A stretch of DNA of 21,285 bases from an uncultured Robinsoniella sp. (GTDB lineage Bacteria > Bacillota > Clostridia > Lachnospirales > Lachnospiraceae). Under the pieces are notes generated by a model that was not told the origin of the DNA, ran no database searches, and worked only from the letters and a program-made list of their open reading frames with translations. The DNA lies in assembly GCA_900540475.1 (NCBI GenBank), contig UQGG01000086.1, positions 1 to 21,285 of the forward strand. The letters run 5' to 3'. Position 1 is the stretch's first letter. Each line of letters opens with the position of its first letter. Position numbers and translations under genes: made by a program. Shown here in pieces: positions 8,678-15,361 of this stretch.

Positions 8678-8725
8678 TGTACTTTTATCTATAAAAATTA
8701 CTTAAATTGTATGCAGAAAAGTACA
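8678..8725. repeat. 9-bp inverted repeat between divergent promoters
   Basis: TGTACTTTT (8678-8686) and AAAAGTACA (8717-8725) are perfect inverted copies separated by 30 bp, with similar ATTTAT sequence further out. They lie between the two divergent promoters, upstream of the minus-strand -35. They could be paired half-sites for a dimeric regulator; this is unproven in an AT-rich stretch. Confidence 0.35.
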
Positions 8726-8837
8726 CAAATAAATGAATTGAATTTATAAAAAATGAAACTGTATCTCCTGAGTTGTCAGATTTAAAAACAATAAAGAGAA
8801 ATTGAAAGATAAAAAAGTAAAAATATGTAAAATTACA

Positions 8838-8866
8838 TTGACAAAATACTGGCTGAATTATATAAT
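8838..8866 (+). promoter_or_regulatory. Consensus sigma-A promoter of the sugar ABC operon
   Basis: A perfect TTGACA (8838-8843), a 17-bp spacer and a perfect TATAAT (8861-8866). The transcript should start near 8873 and have a leader of about 150 nt before the binding-protein gene. A promoter this strong needs repression to be regulated, consistent with the palindrome just downstream. Confidence 0.85.
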
Positions 8867-8876
8867 ATGCATATCA

Positions 8877-8891
8877 ACTGGTCAGACCAGT
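8877..8891. promoter_or_regulatory. FadR-subfamily GntR operator
   Basis: ACTGGTC-A-GACCAGT is a perfect 7-bp inverted repeat about a central base and contains the TGGTnnnACCA core used by FadR-subfamily GntR repressors; it nearly equals the E. coli FadR consensus. It lies about 4-18 nt past the predicted start of a consensus promoter, a repressor position. The GntR/FCD regulator encoded at 15362-16105 is the only regulator in the window and the likely ligand (inference). Confidence 0.7.
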
Positions 8892-8935
8892 CAAACCAAA
8901 CAGAGAGAACGGCAAAAAGTAAATTAAGGAGGGGT

Positions 8936-9004
8936 GTGTGTTTAAAGAAGATGTGTGAAGCGGTGAAGATTGTGTTTTGGGGACATGATTTTTATAAAAA
9001 GTAA
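8936..9004 (+). CDS. Possible leader peptide in the ABC operon leader
   Basis: A strong ribosome site AAGGAGG (8926-8932) sits in the 5' leader, far from the binding-protein gene. A 22-codon frame from GTG 8936 (or 17 codons from ATG 8951) runs to TAA 9002-9004, in the same frame as the binding-protein gene 18 nt later. A competing 6-codon frame from GTG 8938 ends at 8958 and has better spacing. It could be a leader peptide, a cryptic small protein or chance. Spacing from the ribosome site is non-ideal for the longer frames (3 or 18 nt), so confidence is low. Confidence 0.2.
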   Translation: MCLKKMCEAVKIVFWGHDFYKK

Positions 9005-9022
9005 AAGGAGAAGGTAAGGATT

Positions 9023-10450
9023 ATGAAAAAGAGAGTGATAGCGGTTTTATTAGCGGCAACTATGGTTATGGGAATGATCCCCGGATGTGGCGGATCGAAT
9101 CAGAAAACAGGAGGCACAACCACGGATAAGTCCACGGATGCAGCAAAGACTGAGGGGGAAGGAGAGAGTAAGGCTGCAGAGGGTACGAAAAAGTCTGATG
9201 TATCTTTGCGGTTTATTGATGTAAATCCCAGTCCTCAGAGGCAGGCTTATTATGAAGGCGTTTTTGAAAAATTTAAAGGCGAAACCGGAATTACCGTGAC
9301 TTATGAAAGTGTTCCCTGGGATGATGCGGCAAATAAACTGACGGTACTTGGCACATCGGGACAGCTTCCGGATGTTATGACAACCCATCCCCTGTGGCTG
9401 GGACAGTTTACCGAATCCAACTGGGTACTTCCAATTGATGATTATGCAGAGGAGCATAAGGACGAATTTGTAGATATTATCAGTAAAAGCAACTGGGTAA
9501 ATGAAAAAGAAAACTATGGCCACATTTATACAATTCCCGATGGCTTCATGGTAAAAGGAATTTTCTACCGGAAGGACTGGGTAGAGGAAATAGGATATGA
9601 GATTCCTACGGGGGACGACTGGACTTACGATGCATACTTTGATTTAATCAAGGCGCTGACCGATAAGGATAAGAAGAGATATGGAAATTCCTTCCGGGGA
9701 GCAAGAGGGGCATTCGACCCGTTGTTAGCGTATTTACAGACCTTTACCGGCGGTTATGTATACGATGAAGAAGGAAACTGCCTGTTAAATAAGCCGGAAT
9801 GTGTAGAGGCATTTGAAAAATGGTGTGCCGTTTACAAAGATGGCTATGTACCGGAAGATTCTATTAACTGGGGATTCGTGGAGATGGTGGATAACTTTAC
9901 CGGAGGATTAACCGGAACCATTTCCAATGACTCAGAAGTAGCCGTAGCATGTGAAACTAATATGAAACCGGAACAGTGGGGCGTACTGCCCATGCCGGTA
10001 TCTACAGTTGACCATAAGCTGCTGAATACCTCCAGCAGTCCTTATTCCTATACGATTTCCGCACAGTCGGAGCATCCCGAGGAAGCGCTGCTGTTAATGG
10101 ACTACCTTGTAAAACCGGAAAATAATATCGAATACTGTAAGATGGGCGGTCTGATTCCCATTAAAAAAGAAGCTTCCAAGGATCCGACTTACGGAGAAGA
10201 CGGACCATATGCAGCATTCTTAAACCAGTTAAACGATCCCGATTTTATGGTACCTCCAATGTATGGACCATTTAACTACACCGATTTACATCAGGATACA
10301 TTCCATGCAGAAATGCAGAAGTACTTGCTGGGCAAACAGTCTGCAGAAGATGTGTTAAATAACATATCCAATGAGTTGACAAAGAGAATGAAGGAATACC
10401 TGGCTGCAAATGAAGGTTCCACCATAGAGAGCCCAAGAACATTACAGTAG
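9023..10450 (+). CDS. Sugar ABC transporter solute-binding lipoprotein
   Basis: A 475-aa family 1 extracellular solute-binding protein that captures an oligosaccharide or sugar outside the membrane and delivers it to the two permeases encoded next. It has a classic lipoprotein signal: MKKR, a hydrophobic core and lipobox MIPGC with Cys22, then a Gly/Thr/Lys/Glu-rich linker to about residue 58. The mature part begins DVSLRFIDVNPSP and shows the family's LPDVMTTHPLWLGQF, YTIPDGFMVKGIFYRKD and EALLLMDYLVKPENN segments. AGGAGAAGG precedes ATG 9023. It is the first gene of an operon with two permeases and a GH106-like hydrolase, under a consensus promoter with a GntR operator. Ligand unknown; a rhamnose-containing oligosaccharide would fit the downstream enzyme. 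Confidence 0.93.
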   Translation: MKKRVIAVLLAATMVMGMIPGCGGSNQKTGGTTTDKSTDAAKTEGEGESKAAEGTKKSDVSLRFIDVNPSPQRQAYYEGVFEKFKGETGITVTYESVPWDDAANKLTVLGTSGQLPDVMTTHPLWLGQFTESNWVLPIDDYAEEHKDEFVDIISKSNWVNEKENYGHIYTIPDGFMVKGIFYRKDWVEEIGYEIPTGDDWTYDAYFDLIKALTDKDKKRYGNSFRGARGAFDPLLAYLQTFTGGYVYDEEGNCLLNKPECVEAFEKWCAVYKDGYVPEDSINWGFVEMVDNFTGGLTGTISNDSEVAVACETNMKPEQWGVLPMPVSTVDHKLLNTSSSPYSYTISAQSEHPEEALLLMDYLVKPENNIEYCKMGGLIPIKKEASKDPTYGEDGPYAAFLNQLNDPDFMVPPMYGPFNYTDLHQDTFHAEMQKYLLGKQSAEDVLNNISNELTKRMKEYLAANEGSTIESPRTLQ

Positions 10451-10493
10451 AGCCTGTCAGAAAATAATTTTCAAGCACGCTCAAAAGGCAGGG

Positions 10494-10516
10494 AGGGGAC
10501 GGTTTAACCGTCCCCT
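10494..10516 (+). terminator. Intra-operon hairpin after the binding-protein gene
   Basis: A 9-bp GC-rich stem (10494-10502 with 10508-10516; GGGGACGG / CCGTCCCC core) with loop TTTAA sits in the 102-bp gap before the first permease gene. Only TTTG follows, so it is probably a partial terminator or a 3'-end stabiliser. Either would raise binding-protein mRNA over permease mRNA. Confidence 0.55.
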
Positions 10517-10552
10517 TTGTGAATCAAAAGGATAGAACGGAAGGGAGATAAG

Positions 10553-11536
10553 ATGGGAATATTAATAGCATTTCTCGTTATAGTTGTAGTTGTATGTGCT
10601 GCCATTTTCTGGCGGATGCATATGAAGTCAGGGCAAAGGGTTGTGATTGGAAACAGGACCAGAACTAAGCTTGAGCCATACCTGTTCATTTTGCCGGTAT
10701 TTCTTTTGCTTCTGGTTATGTTCGGGTATCCCCTGATTAATAGTTTTATTATGGCATTTCAGGATTATAAGCTCACCGGATCCGGAAAAGCTGCTTTTAA
10801 TGGAATTGAAAATTTTAAGAAGCTCTTTGATGATACCGACACGTTAATGATTGTAAAAAATACCTTGATCTACGTAGTAATCTCCGTTGCCGGACAGTTC
10901 CTGTTAGGAATGGTTCTGGCAATGGCATTGAAAAAGCAGTTTCGTGGAAGAGGCTTATACCAGTCAATTGTATTTCTTCCATGGGCTTTTTCGGGATTTG
11001 TAATCGGTTTAATGTTCCGCTGGTCCTTTAATGGTGAATACGGCGTGGTAAATGATATTCTGCTGAACCTTGGAATTATTAAGGAATCAATAGCCTGGCT
11101 TGGGACACCCGGAGTATCTCTGGCGGTTATTATCATGGCAATGATCTGGATGGGAATTCCATTCTTTGCAATTATGATTTTAGCGGCATTGCAGTCCATA
11201 CCGGCTGACGTTTATGAGGCGGCTGATGTAGATGGTTGCGGGGCAATAAGGAAATATTTCCAGATCACACTGCCGTACATAAAACCAACCATTATTACCA
11301 CAATCCTTCTTCGAACTATCTGGATCTTTAATTCCTTTGATCTGGTGGTGATCATTACCAACGGAGGACCTGCCAATACATCCCAGACCCTGCCAGCATA
11401 TATGTATTCCAAGGCATTTGGAACCTATGACTTTGGTTTCGCAGCAGCAATCGGGGTATTGCTTATGGTGGTACTGGGCGTCTTTGCAGTGATCTTTCTG
11501 CGCGTTACAAATTACAATAAGGCAGGTGATTTTTAA
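10553..11536 (+). CDS. Carbohydrate ABC transporter permease, MalF/UgpA type
   Basis: A 327-aa membrane protein that forms half of the sugar translocation channel. It has an extra N-terminal membrane segment (residues 2-20), a basic cytoplasmic stretch, then about six further segments starting at EPYLFILPVFLLLLVMFGYP (41-60). The binding-protein-dependent permease signature, which docks the ATPase, is EAADVDGCG (222-230) with the following LP at 240-241. ATG 10553 follows GGAAGGGAG. It overlaps the next permease gene by one base (TAATG), so the two are translationally coupled. No ATPase gene accompanies them, as is common when a shared MsmK/UgpC-type ATPase elsewhere serves several importers. 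Confidence 0.93.
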   Translation: MGILIAFLVIVVVVCAAIFWRMHMKSGQRVVIGNRTRTKLEPYLFILPVFLLLLVMFGYPLINSFIMAFQDYKLTGSGKAAFNGIENFKKLFDDTDTLMIVKNTLIYVVISVAGQFLLGMVLAMALKKQFRGRGLYQSIVFLPWAFSGFVIGLMFRWSFNGEYGVVNDILLNLGIIKESIAWLGTPGVSLAVIIMAMIWMGIPFFAIMILAALQSIPADVYEAADVDGCGAIRKYFQITLPYIKPTIITTILLRTIWIFNSFDLVVIITNGGPANTSQTLPAYMYSKAFGTYDFGFAAAIGVLLMVVLGVFAVIFLRVTNYNKAGDF

Positions 11537-12378
11537 TGAAGAGAACGGGAAAAAGGAAAGCATTAGGCGTTGGCAGATTTTTTATATTAGCATTTTTTCT
11601 TGCACTTGTAGTACTGCCCATTTACTGGATGACGATAACATCCTTTAAGACAAATGGCGAAATAATCGACATGCATAATATCACTTATTTTCCACACACC
11701 TTTACCACTGAAAATTATACCGGATTGTTCGAGATGTTTGACTATGGTTCTCTGCTGCAAAACAGCATGATTGTATCCGTTTCATCTGCCTTAGTGGTAA
11801 CCATGCTGTCAATATTGGGCGGTTATTCCCTGGCGAGATATAAATTTAAAGGAAAAGGCGTGATGGTGCTGTTCTTCCTGGTTACCCAGATGATCCCCGG
11901 CATACTGGTCATCATCCCTCTTTACTTAATCTTTTCTAAGATCGGGCTGATCAATACCCATGTGGGATTATTTATTTACTATGTCATTGTAAATGTGCCC
12001 TTTTGTGTTGTGACAATGCGAAGCTTTTTCGAAAGAATACCGGTGACGCTGGAAGAAGCAGCCAGAGTTGACGGCTGTACGAAGATGAAATCTCTGATAA
12101 AAATCGTACTTCCCATCATGTTCCCTGGTATTGTTTCTGTATTCGTATTTGCATTTATCGGAGCATGGAACGAATTGATTGCAGGAACTATTTTCATCAG
12201 TACACCGGATATGTGGACGATTCCGGTAGGATTAAAGTCTCTGATCGGAAAATACAGCGTACAGTGGGGGGCTTTAATGGCAGGTGGTGTAATGGCACTT
12301 CTGCCAACAGCGATTATGTTTGCCGGCATGCAGAAGTTTATCGTGGAAGGAATGACGGCAGGAGCGGTTAAAGAATAA
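11536..12378 (+). CDS. Carbohydrate ABC transporter permease, MalG/UgpE type
   Basis: A 280-aa partner permease with about six membrane segments, beginning at residues 14-33. The ATPase-docking signature is EEAARVDGC (173-181) with LP at 192-193, and the N-terminal LPIYWMTITSFKTN segment is typical of MalG-type proteins. Its ATG shares one base with the preceding stop codon. A 16-bp gap separates it from the GH106-like gene, so the four genes from the binding protein on are one transcription unit. Confidence 0.93.
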   Translation: MKRTGKRKALGVGRFFILAFFLALVVLPIYWMTITSFKTNGEIIDMHNITYFPHTFTTENYTGLFEMFDYGSLLQNSMIVSVSSALVVTMLSILGGYSLARYKFKGKGVMVLFFLVTQMIPGILVIIPLYLIFSKIGLINTHVGLFIYYVIVNVPFCVVTMRSFFERIPVTLEEAARVDGCTKMKSLIKIVLPIMFPGIVSVFVFAFIGAWNELIAGTIFISTPDMWTIPVGLKSLIGKYSVQWGALMAGGVMALLPTAIMFAGMQKFIVEGMTAGAVKE

Positions 12379-12394
12379 TTTAAGGGAGGCCATT

Positions 12395-15124
12395 ATGGGG
12401 TTAAAAAAAAGAGCAGACGTGGTATATCAGGTATTGCATCCCAGAGAAGATACGAGAGGCTGTACCAGATGGTGGTGGTACGGATGTGCCGTGAAAAAGG
12501 AAGAATTGATCCGGGAACTGGATTTTATGAAAGAAGCGGAGATGGGCGGTGTAGAACTTCAGATCCTCTACCCGGTTGCAGCGGATGATCAAGAAAACGG
12601 CATAAAAAATAATTTTTATTTATCTCCCGGATTTTTTGAAATGATCCGGTTTGCATGTGAGGAAGCCAATAAAAGAAATATGAAATTTGACCTTACCCTT
12701 GGGTCATCCTGGCCCTTTGGCGGACCTTTTGTACCGATAGAGTTAAGCGGACCTACGGTAATTCCCTATACCATTGATGTAAAAGGACCCTGTGAATTTA
12801 CCTATGATTTTACCACCAGACTGTATGGGGAAGCGGCAGCCTGTATTATGGGACGCATGGAAGACAGCCAGATGGTGCCGGAGTCCATCGTGGATATCAC
12901 CGATAAAGTAACGGATAAGCCTTTATTTGAATGGCCCTGGGGAAAGCAGCTGGAAAAAGTAAATGTACCCGAAGGAAATTATAAAATTGTAGTGCTGGTA
13001 TCCAGTGATAAACGTCAGACGGTATTAAAGCCTCTTCCGGGAGGCGACGGACTGATTATTGATCACAACCGGAAAGATTCCGCCAGACTGTTTTTTGAAC
13101 ATGGGGGAGATCCCATTGTAAATGCAGTGGGAAGAGGGAAGATCCAGTCCTTCTTCTGTGACTCCATAGAAGTCTTCGGACACAACTGGACGGATATTAT
13201 CTACGGGGAATTCCGAAAAAGAAGAGGCTATGAGCTGCGCCCGCTGGTATATGCACTTTGGGGAGAGATTCAGGGAATGACCGATCTGGTCCGGTATGAT
13301 TTTCAGAAGACCATGGCAGAATTAACCGTTGAGAACTTTTTCCGGGAGATGACACAGTGGTGTCATGAAAAAGGAGCCCTTTCCAGAATCCAGGCACACG
13401 GCACCTGGGGGGATATCCTGCAGGCATATGGTGCAGCCGATATACCGGAGGGGGAAACTTTTTCCGCCTTTGACCGGTATGAAGTCAATACGGTTCACCG
13501 AAAGCTGGCATCTTCCGCCGGACATGTATACAGGAAAGAAATTATATCCAACGAGTCGTTTACCTGGCTTCGGTTTCCCAGGTTCGTGGTTACCCTTGAA
13601 AATATCAAAGCGGCTGCGGACAGCATTTTTTTAGACGGCATGAACCAGATTGTAAACCACGGTTATTCATACAGCCCGGAAAATGAAAAGGAATTGGGCT
13701 GGCCTTTTTATGCCTCCTCCCAGATCAACCATACGAACACCTGGTGGAAATATTACAAACCGCTGAGTGTATACATAAACCGGGTATGTGATTTTCTGCG
13801 CAGGGGGAAGACGAAAGTGAAACTGGCGGTTTATCTGCCTCAGTCTGATATCTGGGCAGAAAATCCATTGTCGGATATACATATGTGCATGAAACTGGAG
13901 GAGCGTATGACCACCGGAACGGTGGACAGAATCCACAAAGAAGGATTCTGGTTCGACTATATAAATGACGATGTGGCAGAGCACTGGAGAGATTACGATT
14001 ACGAAGCCCTGGTGCTTCTGGAGTGTGAACGAATCCCCCTGCAGACTGCCTGTAAGCTGCAGGAATTTGCAGAGAGCGGGAAAAAAATCATCTGCAGAGG
14101 ACCAGCCCCATCACGTTCCTGCGGATTACTTTCGTATCAGGAAAATACACAGAAGATACAACATATAATGAAGGATATGCAGGAGGCAGGACAGCTCATT
14201 GTTACGGAGAAAAATGACGACGGACTGATTGGGGAGCTGAACCATCATTTAGTCCCTGATGTAAAGATCTATTATAATAAGGAAGAAATAGGTTATGTAC
14301 ATCAGGAAGACGGAGGCACAGACATATATTTTCTGTCTAATATCAGCCCGGAAGATAAAAGAGAAAAGGTTAGATTTTCAGCACAACAGAAAAACTTCTA
14401 TGTATTTGATCCGCTGGAAGGTCTGGAAAAAGGCATAGCAGGTAAAATGAAAGATGGAACGGATACGGTAGTGGAACTGGAGTTTGAAGCTTACCAGTCA
14501 CTGATCTTTGTTTTTACGGATGAAATGGAAGATGAGACGCTGGTATGGAAGGAACATAAAAAAGAAATATTACTGGATCTGTCAAAAGACTGGGAGTTTA
14601 ATACCGGATTCAACCATTTTAAAAAGCACTATAAAGATCTGCAAAGCTGGGAAAAAGAAGACAGCCTGCGTTACTATTCCGGGGAGGGGATATACCGGAA
14701 AGAGTTTTATTTATCTACAGATAAATGGGAGAAAATGCAGGAAACAGGTATGGCGCAATTGCAGTTTGAACATATCGGTGAAACCGCAGGTATTTTGGTA
14801 AATGGGCAGGAGGCAGGAGCACTGATAAAACGTCCCTATCGAATGGATATCCTAGAATATCTGAAGGAGGGAAGCAACACGCTGGAAGTCCGGGTTTCCA
14901 ACCTCTTAATCAACAGAGCGATTGATCCTGACTATCCGGAGAGAGATTATCCGGAGCCGGTTATCCCGGAATGGCCTTATTCTACCGCAGCATTAAACCG
15001 CTGCCGCCGGGAGCGGGTCTATAATTTGAGAGAACGTGAAATGACAGCAGAACCGCTGCCTTCAGGGATCTGGGGGCAGGTGAGTATCAGTTACTGTTCA
15101 CACCCTTCGGATGCTCACCAGTAA
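12395..15124 (+). CDS. GH106-like alpha-L-rhamnosidase-type hydrolase, 3' end altered by insertion
   Basis: A 909-aa cytoplasmic protein (no signal peptide) of the GH106/rhamnosidase-related group. The N-terminal signature CTRWWWYGCAVKKEEL...EAEMGGVELQ (23-56) matches the RWWWPG...KRAGIGGVE pattern of that family, followed by FDLTLGSSWPFGGP. The central region is the catalytic barrel; the C-terminal part (about 720-890) looks like a GH2-type sugar-binding jelly roll (GIYRKEF, LVNGQEAG, NTLEVRVSN, PSGIWGQV). AAGGGAGG precedes ATG 12395. It likely removes rhamnose or a related sugar from oligosaccharides brought in by the importer. The last ten residues (YCSHPSDAHQ) come from a MITE-like insertion; without it the frame reads VSISL-stop, 900 aa. 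The body is intact, so activity is probably retained. Substrate assignment is by family only. Confidence 0.8.
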   Translation: MGLKKRADVVYQVLHPREDTRGCTRWWWYGCAVKKEELIRELDFMKEAEMGGVELQILYPVAADDQENGIKNNFYLSPGFFEMIRFACEEANKRNMKFDLTLGSSWPFGGPFVPIELSGPTVIPYTIDVKGPCEFTYDFTTRLYGEAAACIMGRMEDSQMVPESIVDITDKVTDKPLFEWPWGKQLEKVNVPEGNYKIVVLVSSDKRQTVLKPLPGGDGLIIDHNRKDSARLFFEHGGDPIVNAVGRGKIQSFFCDSIEVFGHNWTDIIYGEFRKRRGYELRPLVYALWGEIQGMTDLVRYDFQKTMAELTVENFFREMTQWCHEKGALSRIQAHGTWGDILQAYGAADIPEGETFSAFDRYEVNTVHRKLASSAGHVYRKEIISNESFTWLRFPRFVVTLENIKAAADSIFLDGMNQIVNHGYSYSPENEKELGWPFYASSQINHTNTWWKYYKPLSVYINRVCDFLRRGKTKVKLAVYLPQSDIWAENPLSDIHMCMKLEERMTTGTVDRIHKEGFWFDYINDDVAEHWRDYDYEALVLLECERIPLQTACKLQEFAESGKKIICRGPAPSRSCGLLSYQENTQKIQHIMKDMQEAGQLIVTEKNDDGLIGELNHHLVPDVKIYYNKEEIGYVHQEDGGTDIYFLSNISPEDKREKVRFSAQQKNFYVFDPLEGLEKGIAGKMKDGTDTVVELEFEAYQSLIFVFTDEMEDETLVWKEHKKEILLDLSKDWEFNTGFNHFKKHYKDLQSWEKEDSLRYYSGEGIYRKEFYLSTDKWEKMQETGMAQLQFEHIGETAGILVNGQEAGALIKRPYRMDILEYLKEGSNTLEVRVSNLLINRAIDPDYPERDYPEPVIPEWPYSTAALNRCRRERVYNLREREMTAEPLPSGIWGQVSISYCSHPSDAHQ
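15082..15089 (+). repeat. Left target-site duplication of the MITE-like element
   Basis: GAGTATCA, inside the GH106-like coding region, is repeated exactly at 15236-15243 on the other side of the element. The next base, G15090, is also matched by G15244, so the duplication may be 8 or 9 bp. Confidence 0.85.
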
Positions 15125-15235
15125 CAGCATCTGCCCATTTAAATTCGCATTTGGCGAGGGGCAGATGCCCAAATGCCGCCACTATATTGGCGCCGACCCG
15201 TGCAGCCAAGTGCACGGCACGGTCTGAACAGTAAC
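15090..15235. mobile_element. MITE-like non-autonomous element, 146 bp
   Basis: The ends are GTTACTGTTCACACC (15090-15104) and GGTCTGAACAGTAAC (15221-15235), inverted repeats matching at 14 of 15 positions. The element is flanked by a perfect 8-bp direct repeat GAGTATCA, and joining the flanks rebuilds an in-frame gene end (GTG AGT ATC AGC TTA TAG). It has no coding capacity. Inside are a third copy of CAGTAAC (15119-15125) and several strong hairpins: 15127-15136 with 15159-15168, 15147-15154 with 15169-15176, and 15198-15204 with 15211-15217. The 8-9 bp duplication would suit transposases of IS256-, ISL3- or IS6-like type, but the parent element is not in the window. Inserted right at the end of an operon, it may also act as a transcriptional boundary. 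Confidence 0.85.
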
Positions 15236-15243
15236 GAGTATCA
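15236..15243 (+). repeat. Right target-site duplication of the MITE-like element
   Basis: GAGTATCA, identical to 15082-15089. It is followed by GCTTATAG, which contains the probable original stop codon TAG (15249-15251) of the GH106-like gene. Confidence 0.85.
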
Positions 15244-15273
15244 GCTTATAGTCCTTCTTCATTTGAATTTTGG

Positions 15274-15302
15274 TTGAATAGCGTTGGCAGTTCTTATATA
15301 AT
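15274..15302 (+). promoter_or_regulatory. Promoter of the GntR-PLP-UROD operon
   Basis: TTGAAT (15274-15279), a 17-bp spacer and TATAAT (15297-15302) give a good sigma-A promoter with a start near 15309 and a leader of about 50 nt. It lies wholly outside the MITE-like element, so the regulator gene keeps its own promoter. Confidence 0.7.
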
Positions 15303-15321
15303 GAATCTAAGTAAAATATTG

Positions 15322-15336
15322 TTATGATTGTCATAA
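15322..15336. promoter_or_regulatory. Possible operator in the regulator's leader
   Basis: TTATGA-TTG-TCATAA, a 6-bp inverted repeat with a 3-base centre, lies about 13-27 nt past the predicted start site of the regulator gene. The position suits autoregulation, but it does not resemble the TGGTnnnACCA palindrome at 8877, so a different protein, or none, may bind. Confidence 0.4.
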
Positions 15337-15361
15337 TAGGATTAGTAAAGGAGTATGGAGT

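Noticed and set aside
8770..8785. Second GntR-type half-site (TTGTCAGAT)
   Set aside because: Only one side resembles the palindrome at 8877; too weak to call.
8951..8970. Possible catabolite-repression (cre) site in the ABC operon leader
   Set aside because: The stretch TGTGAAGCGGTGAAG misses required positions of the TGnAAnCGnTnnCA consensus.
15127..15176. H-type pseudoknot in the MITE-like element
   Set aside because: The pairing order is right, but with no nucleotide linking the two 3' arms a 10-bp stem cannot be bridged; treated as competing hairpins.
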